NCBI RefSeq assembly: GCF_000374925.1
Contig: NZ_KB895542.1
Coordinates: forward strand, 413,354-477,353
Origin: Arthrobacter sp. 131MFCol6.1
GTDB taxonomy: Bacteria > Actinomycetota > Actinomycetes > Actinomycetales > Micrococcaceae
DNA: 64,000 nucleotides
Reading direction: 5' to 3'
Positions 8,630 through 18,305 of the stretch are shown here, in pieces; the first letter of the stretch is position 1; each line of letters starts with the position of its first letter. The position numbers and the translations under genes were made by a program. The notes beneath the pieces were generated by a model. That model searched no databases and was not told the origin of the DNA. It worked only from the letters and a program-made list of their open reading frames with translations.

Positions 8630-9246
8630 GATGACTCTCCCTATGCCATGAATTGGGATGGCGACGATGACTACCCTGCCGACGTCGAAGCCCGTAAATG
8701 AGGACGGACAGCTGATAGAAGTCCGAGCAGAACTCAGTTCCGTCGCAGGCTACTGCCTTGGGGGTCCGAACTCGGGTCCCGAATCCCTTAGTTAACTGGT
8801 CGTCGTTGCACTGCACTTGACGTAAACCACTGAACCAGCGTTACTGCCGTTACAACGGCTACTTCCGCGGCTTCCTGAGTAATAGCCAGATCCGGGTCGT
8901 GGTGTCCTCCGTGACGATCCGCCTGGCCCGCCCAGAGTATCTTCATCATGGACAACAGCGTGGATCTGGTCGGAGCACGCGCATCTTCGCGTTGCAGAGG
9001 CAGAGACCAGTCCCCGGTGTTCCTGATCTGCGAGTTGATCTTGCGTAGATGGCTTCCCACGCCGAGCGTGACGGGCACCTGCATGCCCGCTTGTTAGTAT
9101 GGCGTGATCCACAGCCGCCCGAATGGAGTCTGGCACCCTACGGATTAAACCCTTTCATCCGTACCTTTCCCCGACTCCCCACATGGAGCCCGACTCTTGA
9201 AGGACCACATTCAATTGGCGGGCGGCGTGATCATTGGATTGGAGCG

Positions 9247-9548
9247 CTAACAAGAAGTCGGCAATGCGCACCTGCGCAGTTGTCGCTTCTGCTGAATCAC
9301 GTATTTTTCTGACATTCCGTCTTCTGCACTGTGGCCACGATATGGAATCGCTACCCCGTATCGTCGCTCCACCTGCCGCACAAGGTCTTGATCAAGGTAA
9401 TAGTCATACGCGCCGGGGTATTCCTCCGAGCGCTGACGGAGCAGGAACTGTGTCCTCATCCAGTCCCAAAAGGACTCGGTCATCCAATCGGGGACGCCAT
9501 CATGCTGAGCATCGTATGTGGTGGTGGCGGAGTCTTCGAACCCGAGCG
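9247..9548 (-). pseudogene. Truncated orphan frame
   Basis: The minus-strand frame starts directly after a stop codon and reads QLARPLGFEDSATTTYD, then WMTESFWDWMRTQFLL, then YDYYLDQDLVRQVERRYG. Its Trp/Tyr-rich composition is not that of a random GC-rich frame and suggests a real protein fragment. No start with a ribosome site was found. The C-terminal residues after YVIQQ look like non-coding read-on. The family was not recognised. Confidence 0.35.
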
Positions 9549-10148
9549 GGCGCGCCAGTTGTCATTCACGGCTCAAGTTTGCCAGACAGATTGTCGTCTT
9601 GGTTGTCAGATCCTCGTCGAAGCGCGTTCCCAAAACGGCTGGATCGCGCAGGGCCGCCTCCCGGATGGGAACGCACCAGAGACCGCAGGCCTCCTACGCG
9701 TCCGGGGCGGCATGCGTCAGAGCGCTGAGCGCCCCCCGCCTAGGTCATCAGCTCGGCTCGTTCCTGGTCAAGGTACGCCAGGGGCCAACGCTGCCATGCG
9801 CATCAGCTAGGAATTGCCGGCGCTGCGGGTGGTGCGGGCATGGAAGTCTGCGGCCGCGGCGCTGAAGTCGGCGGCCCGGACCTTGGTCCGCCCTGCGGCT
9901 GCGGCAAGCCGGCAAGCCGCCGGGCGGCGGCGATGACGGAGCTGGTCTGGGCGCCCACATCCCTCGCCTTGACCACCCAGGCAGTCCAGGCCCGGACGAA
10001 GCTGGCGGGAATCGGGCAGATGTCCGACGGGACGCGGGGGAGGCCGTCAAGGCTCTGGGTGCGGGCTGGACTCTCCAAATAAGTATTGGCAGCGCCGGAT
10101 CGGTCACCTCGAAGCGTGCCGCGTTCGAGACTCCGGCCTGGTAGAGCC

Positions 10149-13100
10149 CTACTCCTCCAACTTGTCGAATTCATCGTCTTCAATCGGCTGGCCCTCGGTC
10201 GCACTTAATGCGGCTTGTAAGTCAATCGCGTGCTTGCCTACGAACCGAACCTGAGTAGCCTCATCGGCAAGCACAACGTCGACTGTGATACTTCCCTGAT
10301 GTCCTACGCCCTGCGCGAGCAAATCATCACGCAGGTCCTCCAGCGACGTGCCTCTCGCATGGCGATACTTTGCTGCGCAGGTGGGGCACAAAGCAAGCCG
10401 ATTCTCCGCAAGGTCGTGCCTCGCGTTTCTTACGAACTGGACTGCCTCGAAGTAGTAATTGCCCGCAATCTTGAACGGCATCGAGGATGAGCAGACTTGG
10501 CAGACCATCAAATGGTCGTCGTTGGTGTAAAGCTGCCGGAGGTAGTTGCGGGCTGAGCTGAGATGGCCCGGAACCTGCACATACACCGATCGTACGCGCT
10601 TGTCGTATGAACGAAACGGGGCGTTAGCGGCATGCTCAGCGCTACGTTTTGCCCGCTGCTCCGGCGCAGATGAAGCTGCAGTGGGAAGCGATGTCGACTT
10701 TCTGTTCTGAAGCCACTCGCGAAAACCTTCCGGATCCTCCTTGTACACTTCAGCAATTTCGTGAAGTACGTCGACTGATTCGAACCCTAGCGCCTTCGCT
10801 CTGGCTTCGTCGCCTCTTTGACGCATGGCCTCTACGGCGGCATTCCGTCCAAACCCTGCGCGGTCCAAAAGAGGTGAGTGCGTCGGCACTGTCAAGCATT
10901 CCGCCAGTTCGGCAGAGGTGATGTCCTGCGGGCGGGACAGGTTCCCGTCACGGTCCAGAATCCAGGGTTCAGAAGTTAGCTTCTGCAGCAATTGCGACTG
11001 CATATCGTGTCTGCCGCTAGAGCCGTTGGAGCGGTACACAGCGTCGGCGTGCATCGACTGCGCGGACGTCACAAGGGTCCATAGTCCGCGCAGTAGCGTC
11101 TCATTACCGCATGAAACGATCACGTCGAAGTGATGGATGCACCAGTCAGAGGAGACCTTATTATGGTTCTCCCTGTCTACCCATGCCCACTTGAATTCGG
11201 GGTTGTTCTTCGCGTGGACCGGCACGATCGATAGTCCACGAATGACACCTAGGCTGTTCGCTAGCTCGGCTACTTCGGGCGCGGCGTCAAGATACTTCTC
11301 GTATAGCCGCCCGGGTGGTGTGCCGGAGTATTCGTCTGATTCGTAGAGGGAAGCTAGACCCGTCGGTGCGAAGGGCTCGTCCAGATAGACACCGCTTGGC
11401 CTCGCCCAGTATGGGGTTCCGTCCCGCCGAGCGGCCACGAGAATTGGGCGAGCTGAGTATGTGGACGGTGATACGGCTTTGTCCTCGATGAGCCGTGCCA
11501 GAGTCTTGAGGTCATCGAGATGCTGCTCAGTGATTGCGGCTCTTTCACCGCTGTATGTGCTGAACCGGGCATCCAGCTGAGCTGCCGCGTCCCAAGGCTT
11601 GACTCCTGCGTGCCTGAAGAAAGCGTGTACTAGTTCCAGACGCTCAGAATCGTCGGCCCCATCGAACAGGGCTAGGGTGTCGAGCACGAGTCCGTCGACC
11701 CGGAGACCTGTTGAGGTTGGCAGGTGAGCCTCGGGGCCGGGAACGTGGCGAGCCCCTTCGCCGTCCTGAACGCGTACTAGAGGCGCCGTGGTCAGCGTGG
11801 AGAGAAACTCGTCACCAGCTCGATTTGTGAAATAGTTGGACGTTCGGGCCTTGGGGGCCAAAGCTTCCAGCATGGCGTAGAAGTCACGCAGCGAGGCGTC
11901 GTCCTTCGCAGCGATCCACAAGTGCCAGGACTCAAGGCCTGCGCGGTCCACTTCATCGATGTCGTCCTCGTACATGGCTGCCTCGTCATACAGTGTCGCC
12001 ACCCGCTCAAGTGCCTCGGAGAGTTCATCACGAGCGAAATCCAGCACTTCGAGGGAGTTGAGGAACGCCCCCGCCCTGCCTTCTCGATCCGCCAGCCACC
12101 CTGTGGCCAGTTTGCCGCTGATGCTCATGTAGAGTCCGCGGAGGAAGTTCGCATCATCGACCGAGAGCGTCGACCGTATGTTCCGGTTCGATCTCAGAAG
12201 TGAGCGAGCTGGTGCGTGTCCACGGCCGACCATTGGGGTCAGCGACTTGATGCCAAAGGCGGACGTGATCTGATCCCGCAGCACGGAGTACCTTGGCGGC
12301 AGATCATCATTGTTGTTCGGCAGGGCACTAAGTAGACCGTCGGTGATCAGACCAGCCTTGCGCATGCGCGGAAGCGCGTCGGCGACTAACTTAGCGATTC
12401 CCTTCACTAGCGCATCGTTCCCGGGGTCGTCGCGAACGCTATCCCTGGCCACAGTGGAGCCGAATGGTGCGTGGATATGGAATTTGAGCCCCGAGGTCTC
12501 CCTGACAGCCGGAAAGTAAATAAACACCTGACCGTGAACGGGCTTTACTGTATAGTTTTTCGGCTCCTTAGGCTTCTTTGCTTCCGACTGGATCGAGGCA
12601 TGAGGTTCCAGCGCGAAGGCTGCCGCTACAGGATAACTATTGCCCCCTGCCGCCACATCGCCGATAACTCGATACCAGTATGACGGACCGACTTCCTCGT
12701 GAATGCTATCGATCTCAACTACGTTGTCGTCGAGGGCGCGGCGTTCGAGTAACCGTTCATCTCCGTCCGGAAGAAAACATGCGATTGAGTGGATGTTTTT
12801 GAGAAACAGAAGTGTCGTCCCTGAGATTTCACGAAGTGCACTCGCTACCTCCTTGACCGCACGCCCGGCTTGTTTGTCGGCACGGTCGAAAGGAAACCAG
12901 AAAGTCGTCCATCCTGCGTCGGCATGCCCTGGAACTGGTACGGGAATGAATAGGTCATGTATCGCAAAAGAGTACTCGCCCGAGCTGATCACAGGTGTCT
13001 GCGTATAGGCGAAAACGGCCTTAAACCCAATACCGAATTTGCCAATGCTCGTTGCGTCGTCCGCCTTAGTTGACTGTCCTATCCCAGTGATCGAGTCGAT

Positions 13101-13340
13101 GTCGTCTAAATCAAAAAGAAGCGGACCATCGTGCTTGACCTGCAGACCATCGGTGCGGAGGTCGAACCTCACCTCACGTGCGCCGGCGTCCTCAGCGTTC
13201 TGCATCAGCTCATATATGAAGTGCGCGTTGTCCGGGTAGAGATCGGACAAGAGCTTGCGGAGACCCTCCTCGAACCCGTTGTCGCGTGCCGCCTCGATGT
13301 AATTGCGTCTCTTTGTAGAAAGTTCTTCGAACGTCATCAT
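10149..13340 (-). CDS. Sacsin-like (HSP90-type ATPase) defence protein
   Basis: 1063 residues. The N-terminal 240 residues form a GHKL ATPase domain of the sacsin type: YELMQNAEDAG near residue 43 carries the ExxxNxxDA box, and GIGQSTKADDATSIGKFGIG (about 86-105) carries the nucleotide lid and GxGxxG. The long middle part has no motif I recognise. Near the C-terminus two CxxC pairs (CQVC at about 939 and CPTC at about 979) form a likely zinc-binding site in an HNH-like arrangement. The ATG overlaps the helicase stop by four bases, so the two are translated together. Sacsin-type ATPases joined to helicases are frequent in bacterial defence loci, so an anti-phage role is inferred. The predicted working unit is helicase plus ATPase/zinc protein. 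Confidence 0.75.
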   Translation of the reverse strand: MMTFEELSTKRRNYIEAARDNGFEEGLRKLLSDLYPDNAHFIYELMQNAEDAGAREVRFDLRTDGLQVKHDGPLLFDLDDIDSITGIGQSTKADDATSIGKFGIGFKAVFAYTQTPVISSGEYSFAIHDLFIPVPVPGHADAGWTTFWFPFDRADKQAGRAVKEVASALREISGTTLLFLKNIHSIACFLPDGDERLLERRALDDNVVEIDSIHEEVGPSYWYRVIGDVAAGGNSYPVAAAFALEPHASIQSEAKKPKEPKNYTVKPVHGQVFIYFPAVRETSGLKFHIHAPFGSTVARDSVRDDPGNDALVKGIAKLVADALPRMRKAGLITDGLLSALPNNNDDLPPRYSVLRDQITSAFGIKSLTPMVGRGHAPARSLLRSNRNIRSTLSVDDANFLRGLYMSISGKLATGWLADREGRAGAFLNSLEVLDFARDELSEALERVATLYDEAAMYEDDIDEVDRAGLESWHLWIAAKDDASLRDFYAMLEALAPKARTSNYFTNRAGDEFLSTLTTAPLVRVQDGEGARHVPGPEAHLPTSTGLRVDGLVLDTLALFDGADDSERLELVHAFFRHAGVKPWDAAAQLDARFSTYSGERAAITEQHLDDLKTLARLIEDKAVSPSTYSARPILVAARRDGTPYWARPSGVYLDEPFAPTGLASLYESDEYSGTPPGRLYEKYLDAAPEVAELANSLGVIRGLSIVPVHAKNNPEFKWAWVDRENHNKVSSDWCIHHFDVIVSCGNETLLRGLWTLVTSAQSMHADAVYRSNGSSGRHDMQSQLLQKLTSEPWILDRDGNLSRPQDITSAELAECLTVPTHSPLLDRAGFGRNAAVEAMRQRGDEARAKALGFESVDVLHEIAEVYKEDPEGFREWLQNRKSTSLPTAASSAPEQRAKRSAEHAANAPFRSYDKRVRSVYVQVPGHLSSARNYLRQLYTNDDHLMVCQVCSSSMPFKIAGNYYFEAVQFVRNARHDLAENRLALCPTCAAKYRHARGTSLEDLRDDLLAQGVGHQGSITVDVVLADEATQVRFVGKHAIDLQAALSATEGQPIEDDEFDKLEE

Positions 13341-16300
13341 GGTGCCTCCACCTCAAGAAGCGCAGTCGCGAGCTGCTTAGTTATCAGGTCCGATCCAGTA
13401 ACCGCCCGCTCGTGCTGGGCGATGAGCCTGTCGAACTTGTCCTGAATCGCGGTTAATTCGCTCTGGCGCATCTTCACGATCTTGGTGTCGCTCACCTTGC
13501 TGGCGCTTTCCTCGACAACACGAAGTTGTCGATCTCTCTGGGCTCGGAGAGACGCCACCCGGTGTGCACCTGCGGCCTTGGCGCGCACCACATGCTTGTC
13601 GCGAGCCGCCGCCCACTCGACAAGGTGGCGCTGCTCGAGCATTTCCGCCTGTTTGGGCTCCAGAATTGCCTGCGGGTCACCATCGACAGCCATCGCGAGG
13701 AGGGCGTCCGCGGCAGCTTCCACTGACGCGTCCGTGCTGACATAGCGGAGGGTCAAGGTGTCACGCGAATCGAGTCGGGTCCAGCTATGGACGGCGACGG
13801 GATAACGCCCGGGCGGGACCAGGTCCGATCGGACCCGCAGCGATGCCCTTGGGACACCCGCCAAGGCTGCATGTTGCGCGGCGGCGAGGACAAGGGGATG
13901 GGTAGCACCGAGCAGCTCGACGTCATCGTCGTCCGATGCGAGTTCGGCGTCCGTCGTGAGCCGGAGGACCAGGGGCGTTCGCCGGATCAACCTTTCCAGA
14001 CGCGCATCGCCGCCGATGGCGCGCAGGCAGTCGCCGATTTTGGCAGCAGCGTCCTCGTCTAGCCGCACGACGGCAATCCTGCCCGGCTGCAAGCTAATAC
14101 TGCGCCTCGACAGACTCTCTAAATATGAACGGACAAGCCCACGGATCTTGTCGTCCTCAAGCCATTCGCTGCTCGCTTCGGCGACGCGAGACTCAAATGA
14201 TTCAGTCGTCAGCCCGAGAAGTTCCCCTTGCTGGTCCTCCAGTCGCTCGAGTTCCTGGATGCGCGCGACCTCGTTGTCAGCGAGCTGGCGGAGCCGCTCC
14301 TCGCGGTCGGCCTCGGAGAGCGTCAGATCGTCGGCGATCCTGCGCAGCTCTGTGGTTACGTCGCCAAGGATCTTCTCGCTGCCTCCGAGGGCACGGTGAA
14401 AGACGCCGATACGCAGCAGGCACCGCTCGTAAATTTCGGCTTCGATCGTTCCGTGCGTGAGTATGTTTATGATCGCGACCGACTCGCTCTGCTGACCACG
14501 TCTGTCGATGCGCCCGATTCGCTGTTCGATTCGCATTGGGTTCCACGGGATGTCGTAGTTCACTAGGGTGTCACAGAACTGATAGTCGAGCCCCTCAGTG
14601 CCCACCTCGGAGCAGAGCATCAGGTCGATCGCATCGGGGTTGTCCTTCGGAAGCTTGAAACGCCGGCGCAATGCGTGCCGATCCTCGTCAGGAACTGCGC
14701 CGTGGACGACGGCGACGCGAACATCCCAATCGCGCGACTGAGCTTCGATGTATCTCAAGGTGTGGCGGAACGTGCTGAAAACCAGGATCTTGTTGTTGTC
14801 TTCGGCCTGTTTGTCCTCTACTACCCGTTGGAGGACGTCGACCTTCGGGTCGGGGAGCCCCTCCAGGTCTGCTGCCAACTGGCCAATCTTCCCTATTTCT
14901 TTGCGCAGGTCGGCCATAAGCGGGGGAACTAATTCCGAGTCGGGGGCGTCCTCACCCATTTCTGAGAACTCGATTTTGTCGAGACGGTTTTCCAGCAATT
15001 GCTCAGCAAGGGGGGCGAGCGCACTAATCGAGCTGGCTGCTTGGCGTCGGAGCATGGACAGGAGAAATTCGACGGGCATCCCCGGCGCTTGAAGCTCAAC
15101 GATCCTACGGCCAAGCGCGAGCACAGTGTTGTAGACAACTTGTTGGGCAGGCGTAAATTGAACAAGGGGTGCGCGCGGCTTCCTCGTGGTGAACGTGCCT
15201 ATATCCCGACGCCTCGTGCGGCTCACGATTGTTGAGAAGGTATTGAGGTCCTCCAATGTGCGCACGACCCGAATGCGCGCGCGTGCATCCTCTGCTTCGC
15301 TGCCTAGCAGATCCCGCACCTGCCCCACCCGAGGGTCGACCGCCATTACCTGGCCTCCCCACGCCGTGGCAAGCGCACCATCGAGAGCCCGACGCACATC
15401 ACGCTGCCACTCGTCATGTCCAGCTCGGGCTGCTTCGATGGCCTCGTATAAGTAGTGGTTTGGTTCAAGCATTTGTGCGAAGTCGCGCTCCGTCGGCACG
15501 ATGTCGTCACGCAGCAGGTTCACTAGCGTGAAAAGGTCTTGGCTGTCCGTTTGCAGCGGAGTGGCGGACAGCATCACGACTGCATCGGCTGACTCGGTGA
15601 GGCGCCGGACATTCTGATAGGCGAACGTCGACCGGTTGCGGATGTGGTGCGCCTCATCGACGATAACGACATCGAAATGCGGGCCTGGGGCGAGGTCAAC
15701 CAGTCCGATGCGACGGATACCGCCGTTGCCGTCGCTCCCCACGAGCAGACGTTCATCGAGCAGGGAATACGGGAGGATCGCTTTCGCGAACCGGGATGGC
15801 CATTCGCCTTCGCGGAGCGACTCCTCAAGGCAGAATCGAAGGTCGGAACTGTTCAGATGGACGAAGTCCTCGTCGAAGCGCTTGAGTTCGTTGCGCCACT
15901 TTTCGTCGACGACAAGGGGTTTTGGGCAGATTACTAGGACGGAGCGCGCGCGCTGGCGCGCCTGAAGCTCCTTCAGAATGAGGCAGGCCTCGATCGTTTT
16001 GCCGACACCCACGTCATCGGCGACCAGAATCCGTGGACGGTCCGCCTGAACGATCTTTAGGACTGGGCGGTACTGATACGGCTCATAGTCAATTCGCCCG
16101 ACATTACGTGCGTGCAGATAGCCCGTGTTCTTATCGCGCAGCAGCTCAGACGTTAGCCCTGTGCGCAAGCCAGCAGCGGAAATGGCCTCAGGGTTTGAAG
16201 CTTGTGTGACCGGCTCGATCTGCGACGCGAAGTATCCGTGGACCCCGCTGTCATGAAAAACGTCATACCTGAGGATGCCACCAATATCGCGTGAGCCGGA

Positions 16301-16372
16301 GACTACACCGACGATTTCCGGACGGGCCACAAGCCGCACCGTCGTGCCCGGCGCCAAGCCAGCCATTTTCAT
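13337..16372 (-). CDS. SNF2-family helicase, DrmD-like
   Basis: 1011 residues; AGGGGA site nine bases before the ATG. The first 60 residues (VRLVARPEIVGVVSG ... GGILRYDVFHDSGVHGYF) look like a small KOW/Tudor-type beta domain. The SNF2 motor follows: ADDVGVGKT at about 118-126, DEAH in VIVDEAHHIRN, motif III LSATPLQTDSQDLF, and motif VI EQRIGRIDRRGQ. A C-terminal region of about 350 residues is charged and partly coiled (EELRQLADNEVARIQELERLEDQ-like heptads). The overall plan resembles DISARM DrmD, but no DISARM methylase or DrmA/B/C genes are present. It is the first gene of a two-gene unit with the sacsin-like ATPase and is divergent from an HNH gene. Confidence 0.8.
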   Translation of the reverse strand: MKMAGLAPGTTVRLVARPEIVGVVSGSRDIGGILRYDVFHDSGVHGYFASQIEPVTQASNPEAISAAGLRTGLTSELLRDKNTGYLHARNVGRIDYEPYQYRPVLKIVQADRPRILVADDVGVGKTIEACLILKELQARQRARSVLVICPKPLVVDEKWRNELKRFDEDFVHLNSSDLRFCLEESLREGEWPSRFAKAILPYSLLDERLLVGSDGNGGIRRIGLVDLAPGPHFDVVIVDEAHHIRNRSTFAYQNVRRLTESADAVVMLSATPLQTDSQDLFTLVNLLRDDIVPTERDFAQMLEPNHYLYEAIEAARAGHDEWQRDVRRALDGALATAWGGQVMAVDPRVGQVRDLLGSEAEDARARIRVVRTLEDLNTFSTIVSRTRRRDIGTFTTRKPRAPLVQFTPAQQVVYNTVLALGRRIVELQAPGMPVEFLLSMLRRQAASSISALAPLAEQLLENRLDKIEFSEMGEDAPDSELVPPLMADLRKEIGKIGQLAADLEGLPDPKVDVLQRVVEDKQAEDNNKILVFSTFRHTLRYIEAQSRDWDVRVAVVHGAVPDEDRHALRRRFKLPKDNPDAIDLMLCSEVGTEGLDYQFCDTLVNYDIPWNPMRIEQRIGRIDRRGQQSESVAIINILTHGTIEAEIYERCLLRIGVFHRALGGSEKILGDVTTELRRIADDLTLSEADREERLRQLADNEVARIQELERLEDQQGELLGLTTESFESRVAEASSEWLEDDKIRGLVRSYLESLSRRSISLQPGRIAVVRLDEDAAAKIGDCLRAIGGDARLERLIRRTPLVLRLTTDAELASDDDDVELLGATHPLVLAAAQHAALAGVPRASLRVRSDLVPPGRYPVAVHSWTRLDSRDTLTLRYVSTDASVEAAADALLAMAVDGDPQAILEPKQAEMLEQRHLVEWAAARDKHVVRAKAAGAHRVASLRAQRDRQLRVVEESASKVSDTKIVKMRQSELTAIQDKFDRLIAQHERAVTGSDLITKQLATALLEVEAP

Positions 16373-16580
16373 GTCGAAATGTCCCCTTTTGTAGATTGAA
16401 CGTCAGTGTATAGGGGCCTCGGCCGTTCACGGCGACGTCACCCTCAACCTGCGGCGTTGCGTCGAAATCGAGCCTTCTTACGAGGCCTGTGCGGTGGGGC
16501 AAATGGTAAACGCTCATCACGCACGTCTGGAAGCTGACAGTCGACAGATGTGGCAGGGAACCCTCCGTGTCCTTTCCCGC

Positions 16581-16586
16581 TATCCT
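16581..16586 (+). promoter_or_regulatory. Likely -10 element for leaderless HNH transcript
   Basis: TATCCT lies six bases before the preferred ATG at 16593. That spacing is typical of leaderless actinobacterial transcripts, whose RNA begins at the start codon. No clear -35 or ribosome site was seen. Confidence 0.45.
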
Positions 16587-16592
16587 GGCGAC

Positions 16593-17720
16593 ATGAGACG
16601 TGTATTTCCTCAAGCTCCCGTAGTCGCAGGGCCTCATCTGGGTACAAGGGAAGTGGCCGCGATGATTGGTCGCCATCAGAGCACTGTGACTGACTATGTG
16701 CAACGGGGCATATTTCCAAACGCATATTTGGCCGACGATATTGGGAACCATCAAACCTTTAAGGTCCCCAAATCCGATGTTCTCCGATATTTGAACGACC
16801 CATTGCATTCGCTGGATTCCCGTATTCGACAGGCAGCGCAGGCTTGGTTAGCAGTCCGCACCAACGACGGTCAGGACTCAATCGGCTATCTCGATCTCGA
16901 AGATTTCGAATTTGAAGGGACGAGATTGCCGTTAAAGAGTAGACAGCGTGGCATCTGGAAACCTCGCCAATTGAAGGCAGCATTGTCCATTAGTACAACT
17001 TTTCGGCGCCCGGGTGAGGACAGGCCTTACGAGGACGAAGTCGGTCCAGACGGGATGCTGCGCTACAAATGGCAAGGGGATGACGCCGAGGCTTCCGATA
17101 ACAGGGCGTTGCGCACCGCCATGCACGAGGGTCTTCCCTTAATTTGGTTCTTCGGGGTCGCCCCAGGGTTATTTCAGCCGGTATTCCCAGTTTTCTTGAT
17201 AGACGAGGAGGTGGAAAGCCAGCAGTTCATCGTGGATATTGATCCACAGCGAGTACTTCTCGACAGTGACGCTGGTCCTGAATCACCGATGGAAATTGCT
17301 GTCATAAAGCGCTATGGAACGAGAATCGCCCGTACGCGGCTCCATCAACGGCTATTTCGGTCCACGGTCCTTCACGCATATGGAACGAGCTGCGCCATCT
17401 GTAACCTGAAGCACAAGGTGTTGCTGGACGCCGCTCACATCATTCCGGACACGGAGGAGGACGGGGTGCCGACCGTGGTCAATGGCATGGCAATGTGCAA
17501 AATTCACCATGCAGCGTTTGATTCGAAAATCCTCGGAGTCCGACCGGACCTAATAGTCGAAATCAGGACCGACATTCTGGCCGAGGTTGACGGCCCGATG
17601 CTGAGGTATGGTCTCCAAGAGCGGCATAGGCAGCCACTCATGAGCGTCCCATCTAAACGTGCGGAGCGTCCCAGCAGATCGCTTTTAGAAGTTGCCTATG
17701 CTCGTTTCAGGGAAGCTTAG
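16593..17720 (+). CDS. HTH-HNH restriction endonuclease-like protein
   Basis: 375 residues using the ATG at 16593, chosen because a -10-like TATCCT sits just upstream and homology-like sequence begins there; an in-frame ATG at 16494 would add 33 poorly conserved residues. Residues about 17-45 (GTREVAAMIGRHQSTVTDYV) form an excisionase/MerR-type helix-turn-helix. A middle domain with LRTAMHEGLPLIWFFGVAPG and FPVFLIDEE is the module often found before HNH domains in predicted restriction enzymes (COG3440-like). The C-terminal HNH runs from CAIC (zinc pair) through LLDAAHIIP to NGMAMCKIHHAAFD. It should cut DNA, possibly modified DNA. Divergent from the SNF2/sacsin operon, it could be its nuclease or a separate type IV-like enzyme. 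Confidence 0.8.
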   Translation: MRRVFPQAPVVAGPHLGTREVAAMIGRHQSTVTDYVQRGIFPNAYLADDIGNHQTFKVPKSDVLRYLNDPLHSLDSRIRQAAQAWLAVRTNDGQDSIGYLDLEDFEFEGTRLPLKSRQRGIWKPRQLKAALSISTTFRRPGEDRPYEDEVGPDGMLRYKWQGDDAEASDNRALRTAMHEGLPLIWFFGVAPGLFQPVFPVFLIDEEVESQQFIVDIDPQRVLLDSDAGPESPMEIAVIKRYGTRIARTRLHQRLFRSTVLHAYGTSCAICNLKHKVLLDAAHIIPDTEEDGVPTVVNGMAMCKIHHAAFDSKILGVRPDLIVEIRTDILAEVDGPMLRYGLQERHRQPLMSVPSKRAERPSRSLLEVAYARFREA

Positions 17721-17794
17721 AGTGCCTGCTAGTGCGGACTGGCTTCAATCGAATAAGCCAGAGTTGCTGCTCTGGGACTCGGTCTCGCCGGCTG

Positions 17795-18268
17795 CTCTGG
17801 CACGCGACATACCAGAGCGAAGAGATCCTGGCCGCGCTGCAGTAAGTTCGCTGGAGCTCGGCAAGGACGTGCAGCACCGCGGGTCGCCGCGTAGTGCTCG
17901 GCGACGTCCACGGCCGCCGTCTTCGTCATGGTCAACGAAGACGACAAGAAGCATTCAGCCACGACCATGTACAAGAACGATGCCTCAGTCTGGAGCTGTT
18001 CCGCTGGGAGTCGCAGAACGCGAACGCGACCTCGCCGGGTAGCCCGACACGCAGGCGGTACCTGGACCGGGCTGCGCATGGCTCGAAGATCCTGATCTTC
18101 ACCAGGGGCACCTCAGGGCACGAGACCGGGCTGACCGTTCCCTACACCTGCCTCGGGCAGGTGGATTATGGCAGTATGCGGGGCATGAAACCGATAGCGA
18201 TCACGTGGGAGCTGCACAGGTCGATGTCGGGGAATGTGTTCGCAACAGCGGCCGCAGTGGCGCAATAG
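17795..18268 (+). pseudogene. Remnant of DUF3427 helicase C-terminus (copy 1)
   Basis: This stretch matches 39836-40294 at the DNA level. Examples are LGKDVQHR as the counterpart of LGKNLQHR, a motif giving AAHGSKILIFTRGTS, then LTVPYTCLGQVDY, and the end AAAVAQ with a stop. The upstream part carries frame changes and in-frame stops, so no functional protein is made. DUF3427 is the C-terminal domain of large PLD-DEAD helicases implicated in defence. Its orientation equals that of copy 2. Confidence 0.7.
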
Positions 18269-18305
18269 GTAAGTAGTTGTCCGGCGGAAATTTTGATCCT
18301 GCGGC

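Larger units (their letters stand above)
8289..10148. other. 1.86-kb degraded intergenic region
   Basis: No long intact gene is present. A small minus-strand gene (8435-8629) with a good ribosome site and a minus-strand truncated frame (9247-9548) are the only parts with gene-like character. A minus-strand frame ending at 8788 (98 codons) and a proline-rich tail ending at 9803 (APPAAPAIPS) were considered but have no start signal. The region probably consists of eroded fragments between two defence modules. Confidence 0.55.

Noticed and set aside
9803..10204. Pro-rich minus-strand frame next to the sacsin-like gene
   Set aside because: It overlaps the end of that gene, has no ribosome site and ends in low-complexity APPAAPAIPS.
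10149..17720. Complete DISARM system
   Set aside because: Only a DrmD-like helicase is present; no DrmA, DrmB, DrmC or DISARM methylase.
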